Positions 57,120 to 64,000 of a DNA stretch of 64,000 nt are shown piece after piece. Within the stretch, counting starts at the first letter, position 1; every line of letters starts with the position of its first letter. Below the pieces are notes generated by a model. It saw only the letters and a list, made by a program, of their open reading frames with translations, was not told where the DNA came from and ran no database searches. Source of the stretch: Bin87 sp965262485 (GTDB lineage: Bacteria > Chloroflexota > Dehalococcoidia > Lucifugimonadales > UBA3495); the NCBI GenBank assembly GCA_965262485.1, contig OZ253540.1:434001-498000 (forward strand). The letters run 5' to 3'. The position numbers and the translations under genes were made by a program.

Positions 57120-57413
57120 GTGTTCGACGTCGTCGAAAGCGCCACTTTCACGCGGTGGATTGAGGAACTGCGGGACCGGCGCGCTTTCGTCCGCATCCAA
57201 GCCCGCTTGCGGAATGTCACTAATGGCAATCTTGGAGATAGTCGGTCGGTGGGTGACGGGATATACGAAATGCGTATCCACCACGGGCCGGGTTATCGGC
57301 TGTACTTTATGCGCCGGTGCGATACCGTTATCGTGTTGCTCTGCGGCGGCGACAAGGACAGTCAGCAGCGCGACATCGCTCGTGCCAAACGAATTGCAGC
57401 GCATTGGAGGTAA
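57120..57413 (+). CDS. higB: HigB/RelE-type toxin
   Basis: 97 residues from GTG 57120. The frame is open from TTG 57093, but that lies inside the operator palindrome and before the expected transcription start. mRNA-interferase fold of the Gp49-like/HigB addiction killer group: FDVVESATFTRWIEELRDRRAFVRIQARLR, GDSRSVGDGIYEMRIHHGPGYRLYF, VIVLLCGGDKDSQQRDI (in parts). The toxin gene comes first, as in HigBA, and the antitoxin starts 3 nt later. If 57120 is right the mRNA is nearly leaderless. Confidence 0.85.
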   Translation: MFDVVESATFTRWIEELRDRRAFVRIQARLRNVTNGNLGDSRSVGDGIYEMRIHHGPGYRLYFMRRCDTVIVLLCGGDKDSQQRDIARAKRIAAHWR

Positions 57414-57416
57414 TCT

Positions 57417-57710
57417 ATGGCGGAAACTTTCACCCGGTGGGATCCGCTGAACTACCTGAAAACCGACGAGGACTTTCGCCTCTACCTGGAAGCCTGCGCC
57501 GCAGAAGACCCGGGGGATGGCAGCCTAATCCGGGCCGCCCTGAACGACATCGCCCGGGCGCAGAACTTTAGCGCGCTGGCCCGCGACACCGGTATGACTC
57601 GAGAAGGGTTATACAAAGCGTTGTCCGAAAACGGCAACCCATCTTTCGCTACTATCGCCAAGATTACCCGCGCGCTGGGAATGCGGCTGAACATCACGGC
57701 AATGCAGTAG
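57417..57710 (+). CDS. higA: HigA-type antitoxin, helix-turn-helix
   Basis: 97 residues. RWDPLNYLKTDEDFRLYLEACAAEDPGDGSLIRAALNDIARAQ at the N-terminus (in parts) and a helix-turn-helix FSALARDTGMTREGLYKALSENGNPSFATIAKITRALG match the addiction-module antidote family. It should neutralise HigB and bind the palindrome at 57093-57112. GGAGG lies 5-9 nt before ATG 57417. Its TAG stop is the first part of a short palindromic repeat. Confidence 0.88.
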   Translation: MAETFTRWDPLNYLKTDEDFRLYLEACAAEDPGDGSLIRAALNDIARAQNFSALARDTGMTREGLYKALSENGNPSFATIAKITRALGMRLNITAMQ

Positions 57711-57735
57711 GGGCGAACAATTATTCGCCCCTACA
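57708..57735. repeat. Short palindrome overlapping the antitoxin stop codon
   Basis: TAGGGGCGAACAATTATTCG pairs with its continuation CGCCCCTA. The TAG of higA (57708-57710) is the first three bases of the palindrome. It may act as terminator. A GGATTCCGGCTTGCGCCGG hairpin follows at 57739-57763. Confidence 0.6.
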
Positions 57736-57776
57736 TGGATTCCGGCTTGCGCCGGAATGACGGATTAGGCGCCCCG

Positions 57777-60125
57777 TTATCCGCCGTTCCGCTCCCAGAG
57801 GGCTTCCAGGACGGCTCCCGGGTTCATGGGGAGGCATTCGAGGCGGGCCCCGGTGGCCCGGGCGATGGCGTTGCCGATGGCTGCCATGGGGGGAACCAGG
57901 GAAACCTCTCCGACGCCGCGGACTCCCAGCGGATGCCCCGGGTTGGCCACCTCTACTATGACGGTGTCGATCATGGGCAAGTCCAGCGCGGTGGGCATCC
58001 GGTAGTCCAGGAACGATGAATTGAGCATCTGCCCATCGTTGCTGAAGTAGTACTCCTCATTGAGGGCCCAGCCGATGCCCTGAACTGCTCCGCCCTGAAT
58101 TTGACCCTCAACATAGCTGGGGTGGATGGCCTTGCCGCAATCCTGAATCGCCGTGAAACGGAGTATGTCCACCTTGCCGGTCTCAACGTCCACCTCGACA
58201 TCTGCGACGTTGATGGCGAAGGCGTTGCCCACGCCGCCCGGGTTGGCGGTCGCCCGCCCTACGACGGGGCCGCCGGTACCGTTGAGACGGCGGGCGAGTT
58301 GGTCGAAGGTTAGCCGCAGGGCGTCATCCGATCGGTGAGCCAGCGTCCCGTCTGCCTGGTACTCCACGTCTTCGACGGGTACGTCCCAGACCCGGGCAGC
58401 GCGTTCGATCATCTGACGTCGGACGTCCTCGCCGGCCTGATAGACGGCAGTACCCATTTTGAAGGTAACCCCGCTACCGCCGGCGCCGCTGCTGTAGCCG
58501 ATGCTGTCGGTATCGACGATGGAAGGCTTAATCTTCTCCGCCGGCAAACCCAGGACTTCTGCGATGTGCATGGCCATGGCTGCCCGGGAGCCACCGATGT
58601 CGGGTGATCCCTCAATCAGGCTGACGGTGCCATCGGGCATGACGCTGGCAACGGCGCTGGCTGGGCCGGTTCCATTGAACCAGGCGCCGGCGGCGATCCC
58701 GCGCCCGGTGAGCCGGCCGGGGCCGGAGGGTTCCGGCACGGGGGAGGCCAGGTGGGGGTGATCCTGGGTGGCCTGGAGGATTTCTACCATGCCGATGCGC
58801 CGGAAGGTGGGGCCGGCAACCTGACGGCTTCCTTCTTTGGACGCGTTCTTGAGTCGGAATTCCAGGGGATCGATACCGAGCTTCTCGCAGAGTTCATCGA
58901 TGGCCTGTTCCGCAGCGAACGAAGCGGCGGGTGAGCCGGGAGCCCGGTAAGCGGATGATTTTTGCACGTTGGTAACCACGTCGTAACCTTCCACGAATCC
59001 GTGGGGGATTTCGTAAGGCGCGAACATGGTGCGGCACCCGCTGGGCACGGGCGATCCGGGGAATGCGCCGGCTTCGTACACCAGCGTGGCCTGGGCGGCG
59101 ACGAAACGACCGTCGCGAGTGCCGCCAACCTTGACCTTGATGTGCGTGCCGGAAGTCGGGCCGGTTCCGGTGAAGACCTCGATTCGTGTCATGGCAATCT
59201 TGACGGGACGACCAACCTTGCGAGCCAACGCAGCGACGACGGGCTCGAGGTAGCAACCGCCCTGACCCTTCCCACCGAAGCCGCCGCCGATCTCCATTGG
59301 GACAACGTTCATCTGCCCCACCGAGATTCCCAGGATGCGGCTGGTGTGGTCGCGCAGAGCGAAGTGGCCCTGACTGCTGGCCCAGATGGTCACAGTGTCA
59401 TCGTTGTTCCACCGGGCGGTTGCGGAGTGGGGTTCGATATAACCCTGGTGAACCGATTTGGTGTGGTACTCCCGCTCGACGATCTCGTCAGCCTCCGCGA
59501 AACCAACCTGGATATCGCCCAGGCTGAACTGGAAGTGATTGGCGACGTTGGAACCGTCGCCCCCGTCGCTTTCGGCCCAACCGCCGGATCGCTGCGCCGG
59601 ATTGGCCAGCGTCACCAGCCGTTCGTGAACCAGGGGAGCGCCCGGAGCCATGGCCTCGTCGGCGTTGAGCACCGCCGGCAGCGCCTCCCAATCCACGTCA
59701 ATCAGCGCCAGGGCTTCTTCAGCAAGGTGGGGCGAGTCTGCGACGATGGCGGCCACGGCGTGGCCGAGATACAGGGCTTTCTCACGGGCCATCACGTTGC
59801 GGGTGTAAAACCCGTAGTTGACGGGGGCCCCTTCTTCCTGATCGTTGATTTGGGCGGAAACATCCGGGAAGTCGGCGCCGGTAACCACGGCATGTACGCC
59901 GGGCAAGGCCAGAGCGCGGCTGGCATCGATCCCATGGATTCGCGCGTGGGCGTAGGGGCTGCGCAGGATCTTGCCGTGGAGCATTCCAGGAAGGTGGATG
60001 TCGGCAGCATAGCGGGCCCGGCCCATTACCTTATCCGGGCCGTCGTGGCGCACCGGGCGAGTACCGACGACACGGTAGTTTTCTTCCGGGTCGGATAGGA
60101 CGATATTGGGTTTGTAATCAAGCAT
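57777..60125 (-). CDS. Molybdenum hydroxylase large subunit (xanthine dehydrogenase/aldehyde oxidase family)
   Basis: 782 residues. Binds molybdopterin (often the cytosine dinucleotide) and hydroxylates a carbon next to N or an aldehyde. GRARYAADIHLPGMLHGKILRSPYAHARI, EIGGGFGGKGQGGCYLEPV (GGGFGGK), SSAYRAPGSPAASFAAEQAID (AYRAPG), SGAGGSGVTFKMGTAV and the C-terminal GVRGVGEVSLVPP with the catalytic Glu are all present. The FAD and 2Fe-2S subunits usually beside it are absent here. ATG 60125 has AGGAGG upstream. Substrate unknown. Confidence 0.9.
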   Translation of the reverse strand: MLDYKPNIVLSDPEENYRVVGTRPVRHDGPDKVMGRARYAADIHLPGMLHGKILRSPYAHARIHGIDASRALALPGVHAVVTGADFPDVSAQINDQEEGAPVNYGFYTRNVMAREKALYLGHAVAAIVADSPHLAEEALALIDVDWEALPAVLNADEAMAPGAPLVHERLVTLANPAQRSGGWAESDGGDGSNVANHFQFSLGDIQVGFAEADEIVEREYHTKSVHQGYIEPHSATARWNNDDTVTIWASSQGHFALRDHTSRILGISVGQMNVVPMEIGGGFGGKGQGGCYLEPVVAALARKVGRPVKIAMTRIEVFTGTGPTSGTHIKVKVGGTRDGRFVAAQATLVYEAGAFPGSPVPSGCRTMFAPYEIPHGFVEGYDVVTNVQKSSAYRAPGSPAASFAAEQAIDELCEKLGIDPLEFRLKNASKEGSRQVAGPTFRRIGMVEILQATQDHPHLASPVPEPSGPGRLTGRGIAAGAWFNGTGPASAVASVMPDGTVSLIEGSPDIGGSRAAMAMHIAEVLGLPAEKIKPSIVDTDSIGYSSGAGGSGVTFKMGTAVYQAGEDVRRQMIERAARVWDVPVEDVEYQADGTLAHRSDDALRLTFDQLARRLNGTGGPVVGRATANPGGVGNAFAINVADVEVDVETGKVDILRFTAIQDCGKAIHPSYVEGQIQGGAVQGIGWALNEEYYFSNDGQMLNSSFLDYRMPTALDLPMIDTVIVEVANPGHPLGVRGVGEVSLVPPMAAIGNAIARATGARLECLPMNPGAVLEALWERNGG

Positions 60126-60479
60126 ATAGGCGACCTCCTGAGTGTCGATTGAAACGTGGGCGATGGCGGTAATTTACCACAAACCCGAGGTAACCGGGAT
60201 GCGCTTCCCGGATGGGTACCTTGAGCGCGGAAATTGCTAAACTTGTCATTGCGAGCGCAGCGTGGCAATCTCGTCGCGGTAGCAACGGTGGTTCGCCGAC
60301 GTGTGTTCAGCCTCATCGAGATTGCCACGTCCCTCGACAAGCTCGGGATGAGCGGAATCTCCTCGCAATGACATGAGAACCGAAAGGCCCCTGCTCTGGC
60401 ACCAAAGGATTGACCGACCGCAGCCCGGTGTTTAGAGTGGTTTCGAAAGATACCGGATGCAAGCCGACGCAAGGAGAAT
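60126..60479. other. Spacer with family E-like repeat
   Basis: 60244-60373 holds a family E inner unit, TGTCATTGCGAGCGCAG...CTCGCAATGACA, without the outer ends. A CTCGACAAGCTCGGGATGAG insert lies in its right half. Otherwise nothing assigned. Confidence 0.6.
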
Positions 60480-61505
60480 ATGATGCCCCATTTCATGTAC
60501 GTAGCAGTGCAGGAAGATGACAAGATTTTGGTTTTTTCCTTAGATTCCCAGACGGGGAAACTAACTCCCCGGGCCGATGTTGCCGTGGCCGGTGGACCGT
60601 TCACGCTGGCGATCAGTCCAGACCGCAAATATCTATACGCCGGATGCCGGGAGATCCCGCAGCTGTTCAGTTACCAGATTGATCAAGCCAACGGAAGTTT
60701 GACGCAAAACGGATCGGTGTCGCTGGAGGCCAATCCTACTTACATCGCCACTGACCGAAAGGGCAAATTCGTGCTGTCGGCCTATTACCAGGGCGCACAT
60801 GTTGGGGTACATCCCATCGGAGATGACGGGTCGGTGGGCGGGGAGCCTATCGAATGGCTTGAGACAGCCACCGGAGCCCATGCCATGCAGACCGACCCCA
60901 CCAATAGCTACGCTTTTGTGCCACACATCGCGGGCAACGGACCCAACGCCATCTATCAATTCAGGTTCGATGAAAACACGGGCCATATTACTCCCAACGC
61001 GCCGGCGGTGGTGGAAATCGAAGAGTTCTTGGGCCCCCGGCACTTTTGTTTCCACCCGTCGCTGGACGTTTTGTACTTTTCCAACGAACAGGGTTGCAGC
61101 GTTACCGGCTATCGCCTGGACGCTGCCACGGGAACGTTATCAGCATTTCAAACCGTTACCACAATCCCGGAAGATTTTACCGAGAGGAATACTTGCTCGC
61201 AGATTCAGGTCGCAGCTTCGGGCAGGTTCCTGTACGCGCCCAACCGTGGCCACAACAGCATCGCCTGTTTCTCCATCGATACGTCCACCGGCGAGTTGAC
61301 CGCAACGGGGAGGGTTGCTGCGGAGCCCATACCCAACGCACTGTGCCTCGGCCCCGATGACAAATTCATCTACTCAGCCGGACAGGAGTCGGGAATCATG
61401 GCAACCTTCAACGTCAGCCCTGATTCAGGAGAATTGACGCCGCTGGAGACCTATCCGTTGGGGAACCGGCCGTGCTGGATTTCGATCACTGAGTTGCCAG
61501 GGTAA
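60480..61505 (+). CDS. Lactonase/6-phosphogluconolactonase-like beta-propeller
   Basis: 341 residues from ATG 60480 (ATG 60483 is equivalent); AGGAG just upstream. Seven-bladed propeller of the YbhE/lactonase family: YVAVQEDDKILVFSLDSQTGKLTPR, PFTLAISPDRKYLYAGCRE, GAHAMQTDPTNSYAFVPHIAGN, FVHPSL-like HFCFHPSLDVLYFSNEQG, FLYAPNRGHNSIACFSID, CLGPDDKFIYSAGQESG. Each blade repeats the S.D.RYLY.. pattern. It would open a sugar lactone in the cytoplasm; no signal peptide. Confidence 0.88.
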   Translation: MMPHFMYVAVQEDDKILVFSLDSQTGKLTPRADVAVAGGPFTLAISPDRKYLYAGCREIPQLFSYQIDQANGSLTQNGSVSLEANPTYIATDRKGKFVLSAYYQGAHVGVHPIGDDGSVGGEPIEWLETATGAHAMQTDPTNSYAFVPHIAGNGPNAIYQFRFDENTGHITPNAPAVVEIEEFLGPRHFCFHPSLDVLYFSNEQGCSVTGYRLDAATGTLSAFQTVTTIPEDFTERNTCSQIQVAASGRFLYAPNRGHNSIACFSIDTSTGELTATGRVAAEPIPNALCLGPDDKFIYSAGQESGIMATFNVSPDSGELTPLETYPLGNRPCWISITELPG

Positions 61506-61597
61506 CGAGGATCGCACACTCCAGCATCATAGGTGGCGGCTGCTGTTTTCCCTGGCTGGGCTGCGGAATCACGGTCGGTAATTTTTTGCTGGTATGT

Positions 61598-61732
61598 CTC
61601 ATGCGTACCCACTTTTTTAATCTGTCATTGCGAGGAGCGTAGCGACGTGGCAATCCCGTTGAGGTTGAGCACACGCCGGCAAACCATCATTGCTACGGCG
61701 CCGAGATTGCCACGCTGCGCTCGCAATGACAG
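61598..61732. repeat. Element family E, partial copy in opposite internal orientation
   Basis: The left outer end CTCATGCGTACCCACTTT is intact; inner TGTCATTGCGAGGAGCG and CGCTCGCAATGACA bound a unit whose middle is reversed relative to copies 1-3. The right outer end is missing. Fills the spacer 61506-61887, in which I see no gene. Confidence 0.65.
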
Positions 61733-61887
61733 ATGAGGGTGGGCGCGCCATCGGACGGAGGTTGCATGTGCATGGATAACTGCTGCCCTGCGCGCCCGGT
61801 GGCATCCTCACGCAACGTTTGGGAGCATGCCGGACGACCCGGAACCCCGGTGGTCAATACGCGCCAGATCGCACAGTGTCAGGTAAT

Positions 61888-61974
61888 TGGTGCCGAGGGA
61901 GGGAATCGAACCCACACACCTCTGGGAGGTAGCGGATTTTAAGTCCGCCGCGTCTACCTTTTCGCCACCTCGGC
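61888..61974 (-). tRNA. tRNA-Leu (TAA)
   Basis: 87 nt including an encoded CCA. Acceptor GCCGAGG pairs with the 3' CTCGGC side; the anticodon stem GCGGA/TCCGC holds loop CTTAAAA, anticodon TAA. It has a long variable arm (CTACCTCCCAGAGGTGT) and T loop GTTCGATTC, both as expected of tRNA-Leu. Confidence 0.95.
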
Positions 61975-61981
61975 ACGGATA

Positions 61982-62023
61982 AAAAAAGCGCGCAACTCCT
62001 ATACAATCAGGTGTGTTGCGCGT
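61982..62023 (-). terminator. Intrinsic terminator between tRNA genes
   Basis: On the minus strand ACGCGCAAC (62015-62023) pairs with GTTGCGCGC (61988-61996) and is followed by TTTTTTT (61981-61987). It lies downstream of tRNA-Cys and upstream of tRNA-Leu(TAA), so the latter needs its own promoter. Confidence 0.75.
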
Positions 62024-62108
62024 CGCGAAAATCGTATCTATGGGCGGGGGATGGCATTACTGTCAGATGCCAGTGTCGCATAGAACTATGAGGTGCATTT
62101 GATAGAAA

Positions 62109-62185
62109 TGGAGGCGACGGGCGGATTCGAACCGCCGAATAGAGGTTTTGCAGACCTCCGCCTTAGTCCACTTGGCTACGTCGCC
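62109..62185 (-). tRNA. tRNA-Cys (GCA)
   Basis: 77 nt with CCA. Acceptor GGCGACG pairs with CGTCGCC; anticodon stem GAGGT/ACCTC holds CTGCAAA, anticodon GCA. T loop GGTTCGAATCC is canonical. Short variable region. Confidence 0.95.
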
Positions 62186-62253
62186 TTGTATTTGCCAATC
62201 GTCTTCTGTTAGCTTCCAGATTGGTTCACCCGGCCAATACCCAATGAATCATT

Positions 62254-62340
62254 TGGTGCCGAGGGCGGGACTTGAACCCACACGAGCGAAAGCCCACGGC
62301 CCCCTCAAGACCGCGTGTCTACCAATTCCACCACCTCGGC
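62254..62340 (-). tRNA. tRNA-Leu (GAG)
   Basis: 87 nt with encoded CCA. Acceptor GCCGAGG pairs with CCTCGGC; anticodon stem CGGTC/GGCCG holds TTGAGGG, anticodon GAG. A long variable arm (TGGGCTTTCGCTCG) and T loop GTTCAAGTC fit tRNA-Leu. 62341-62526 downstream of dnaK side shows nothing else. Confidence 0.95.
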
Positions 62341-62526
62341 GCTTGGGGAACTTTTGGAGTATATCACAACGGCAAAATCCAGTGTCAAAGATGCGTTCGA
62401 CAATGAATCCAATGCGGATCGATGTGTGGGGTTAAAGCCGAAATCAGTGCGTGGGAACGCCGGACAACCTGAAAAGAGCCACACCGATGGGGGCGGGAAG
62501 CCCCCGACTCGGTCTGATCTAACCGT

Positions 62527-62859
62527 TTAGTTGACCTGGTGCTCCCGCTGCAACAGTTCCTTGGCGGTGTCGCCGATATTGGCTTCGATGCAATCACGCA
62601 GAGCGGAGTAAATGGATCGCTTAATGGCGTCCATCATCCAGGCTTCGTATTCGGGGGCAGACTGGTATTCGTTCTTCACCCCGATAAGTTGCCGCAGCGA
62701 CTCCAGGTAGTGGACTTGCAGCGGAGTCAGCGATTCCGGGACGTAGTCTTCCAATTGAGGGCCGGCTTGCGGGTCCACACCGATGGGGGCGGTACTCACT
62801 ACCGGATTGTCGTTTTCCAAACCGCTGATATTGGCGTTGTCACTCTGTGGCGCGTTCAT
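62527..62859 (-). CDS. Hypothetical small protein
   Basis: 110 residues from ATG 62859, chosen because GGGAG lies about 9 nt upstream; ATG 62919 would add 20 residues. Disordered N-terminus, then helical: LTPLQVHYLESLRQLIGVKNEYQ, YEAWMMDAIKRSIYSALRDCIEANIGDTAKELLQ. No motif recognised. It lies between dnaK and the tRNA genes on the same strand. Confidence 0.65.
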   Translation of the reverse strand: MNAPQSDNANISGLENDNPVVSTAPIGVDPQAGPQLEDYVPESLTPLQVHYLESLRQLIGVKNEYQSAPEYEAWMMDAIKRSIYSALRDCIEANIGDTAKELLQREHQVN

Positions 62860-63107
62860 TGCATTACTCCCAAAGGCCCGGCGGGACGTCGGCCCAAACC
62901 AGATTTGAGTTGTTGGCATTATAGCACTTTTGCAGCCTGTTCACACCGTTGTAGGACGATTTAACAAAGGATTTACGAACCGGCAACATTTTGCCTTATT
63001 GTGACGGTGGGGTGGATATTGGTGGTGCGTTTCGTGATCGACAAGGTGCGAATGGTGCGAATTACTCCGCACCGATTGATACGATGCGGCGGCTTGGTTG
63101 GATTGCA

Positions 63108-63145
63108 GACCGGACGGCGCGGGAATCGGACCGCGCCATCCGGTC
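63108..63145. terminator. Strong hairpin downstream of dnaK
   Basis: GACCGGACGGCGCGG (63108-63122) pairs with CCGCGCCATCCGGTC (63131-63145) with one mismatch. It lies 25-60 nt beyond the dnaK stop on the minus strand. No T tract follows, so it may stabilise the mRNA end or terminate weakly. The rest of 62860-63169 holds no gene seen. Confidence 0.5.
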
Positions 63146-63169
63146 TCCGTCGCTCTCGTGGCGGTGGTT

Positions 63170-64000
63170 TTAGACCTCCCGGAACTCGCCTTCAACGGTG
63201 TCATCGGACCCCGGAGGAGTGTCGCCAGCGCCCCCGGCATCACCTGGCCCGCCGGCTCCCGGCTGGGTGTAAACCGCCTGGCCCACGCGTTGCAGGGCCT
63301 CGTTCAGTTCATTCATGGCAGTCTGCATTTGGGCTACGTTGTTGGCTGCGATGGCAGTCCGCAGCGATTCCAGCTTGGCATCCGCTTCGGCCTTGAGGTC
63401 GGCGGGTAATGTTTCGGCGTGCTCAGTCAGGAGTCGCTCGGCGGAGTAGGCCAGGCTGTCGGCCTGGTTACGAGTTTCCACCTCCGCGCGACGTGCCCGG
63501 TCGGCTGCTTCATTGGCCTCGGCGTCCGACATCATGCGCTCGATGTCTTCCTGCGACAAACCGCTGCTGGTCTGGATAACGATACGCTGTTCTTTGCCGG
63601 TGCCCTTGTCCTGAGCCGATACGCTGAGTATGCCGTTGGAGTCGATGTCGAAAGTTACGTCGATCTGGGGCATTCCGCGGGGGGCCGGCAGGATTCCGTC
63701 CAGCATGAACCGCCCGATGGTTTTGTTGTCGTTAGACATTGGCCGTTCGCCCTGCAAAACATGGATATCCACGCTGGGTTGCGAGTCGGACGCGGTGGTG
63801 AACGTCTCGGTTTTCTTGGTTGGAATAGTGGTGTTGCGCGGGATCAGCGCCGTAGTCACGCTGCCCAGGGTTTCGATACCCAGGGTGAGGGGCGTTACAT
63901 CCAGCAAAACAATGTCGCCAACCTCTCCGGCCAGGACGCCGGCCTGAATCGCGGCGCCCAGGGCCACGGCTTCGTCAGGATTCACGGAGCGGGACGGCTC
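63170..64000 (-). CDS. dnaK: Chaperone DnaK (Hsp70), C-terminal part, cut by the window edge
   Basis: 276 residues of the protein are visible; the frame runs open to 64000 through EPSRSVNPDEAVALGAAIQ. Linker and substrate-binding domain: DIVLLDVTPLTLGIETLG, IPRNTTIPTKKTETFTTASDSQ, VLQGERPM, DGILPAPRGMPQIDVTFDIDSNGILSVSAQDKGTGK (in parts). The lid helices are followed by a Gly/Pro-rich tail ending TVEGEFREV, the EEVD-like end of bacterial DnaK. The ATPase domain lies beyond the window. Folds proteins with DnaJ and GrpE, which are not in view. Confidence 0.95.
   Translation of the reverse strand, partial: EPSRSVNPDEAVALGAAIQAGVLAGEVGDIVLLDVTPLTLGIETLGSVTTALIPRNTTIPTKKTETFTTASDSQPSVDIHVLQGERPMSNDNKTIGRFMLDGILPAPRGMPQIDVTFDIDSNGILSVSAQDKGTGKEQRIVIQTSSGLSQEDIERMMSDAEANEAADRARRAEVETRNQADSLAYSAERLLTEHAETLPADLKAEADAKLESLRTAIAANNVAQMQTAMNELNEALQRVGQAVYTQPGAGGPGDAGGAGDTPPGSDDTVEGEFREV

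Noticed and set aside
58962..60098. 378-codon open frame antisense to the molybdenum hydroxylase gene
   Set aside because: Opposite strand carries all family motifs; this frame has no recognisable domain or ribosome site.

Overview
The window looks like a chromosomal stretch of a free-living, moderately GC-rich bacterium. The gene mix suggests a member of Chloroflexota, possibly of the Dehalococcoidia/SAR202 type. It includes a tungsten-type aldehyde ferredoxin oxidoreductase, an F420-dependent NADP reductase, a DUF2203 protein beside TrmI, PaREP1/HEPN and Uma2 proteins, many small VOC and cupin enzymes and a branched-chain 2-oxoacid dehydrogenase. No rRNA or other decisive phylogenetic marker is present, so this placement is an inference.

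Layout. 0.3-2.6 kb (minus): two exported thioredoxin-fold lipoproteins. 3.0-8.2 kb (plus): a MoxR / DUF58 / transglutaminase-like membrane triad, with Ser in place of the catalytic Cys of the transglutaminase core. 8.2-9.7 kb: an IS110-family element inserted in a palindromic repeat. 9.8-14.4 kb: a DNA repair methyltransferase, small proteins, an aldehyde dehydrogenase and a lipoprotein protease. 14.6-17.1 kb: DUF2203 and trmI diverge, and acuC converges on trmI. 17.2-20.8 kb: two small membrane proteins, mobA, a MoaD-like protein and an AOR enzyme in one operon. 20.9-25.5 kb (minus): rsmG-eno, a bicupin, and rnc coupled to a DsbA-fold gene with an in-frame TGA at the catalytic Cys position (candidate selenoprotein). 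25.7-27.5 kb: nitroreductase and a split ThDP decarboxylase. 28.4-34.2 kb: 2-oxoacid dehydrogenase E1alpha-E1beta-E2, lipB and a GMC oxidoreductase. 34.3-38.7 kb: aminotransferase, Uma2, a hotdog dehydratase and ATP sulfurylase. 38.8-49.1 kb: VWA lipoprotein, enoyl-CoA hydratase, HEPN, NYN, threonine synthase, inositol-phosphatase-like protein, oxaloacetate decarboxylase-like lyase, VOC, Uma2 and PIG-L. 49.1-57.7 kb is accessory: a DUF262/HNH GmrSD-like protein, a tandemly duplicated module of three small genes (two of them membrane proteins) and a HigBA-type toxin-antitoxin pair. 57.8-64 kb: an orphan molybdenum hydroxylase subunit, a beta-propeller lactonase, three tRNAs (Leu-TAA, Cys-GCA, Leu-GAG) and the 3' part of dnaK, which runs off the right edge.

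The spacers carry several families of small non-autonomous elements with terminal inverted repeats, some with clear target duplications. They share an inner double-hairpin core and are sometimes nested. They affect gene edges: one abuts a stop codon and one hosts the IS110. In the IS110, the noncoding stretch upstream of the transposase contains a 9-nt match to its own insertion site, as expected of a bridge-RNA target guide.
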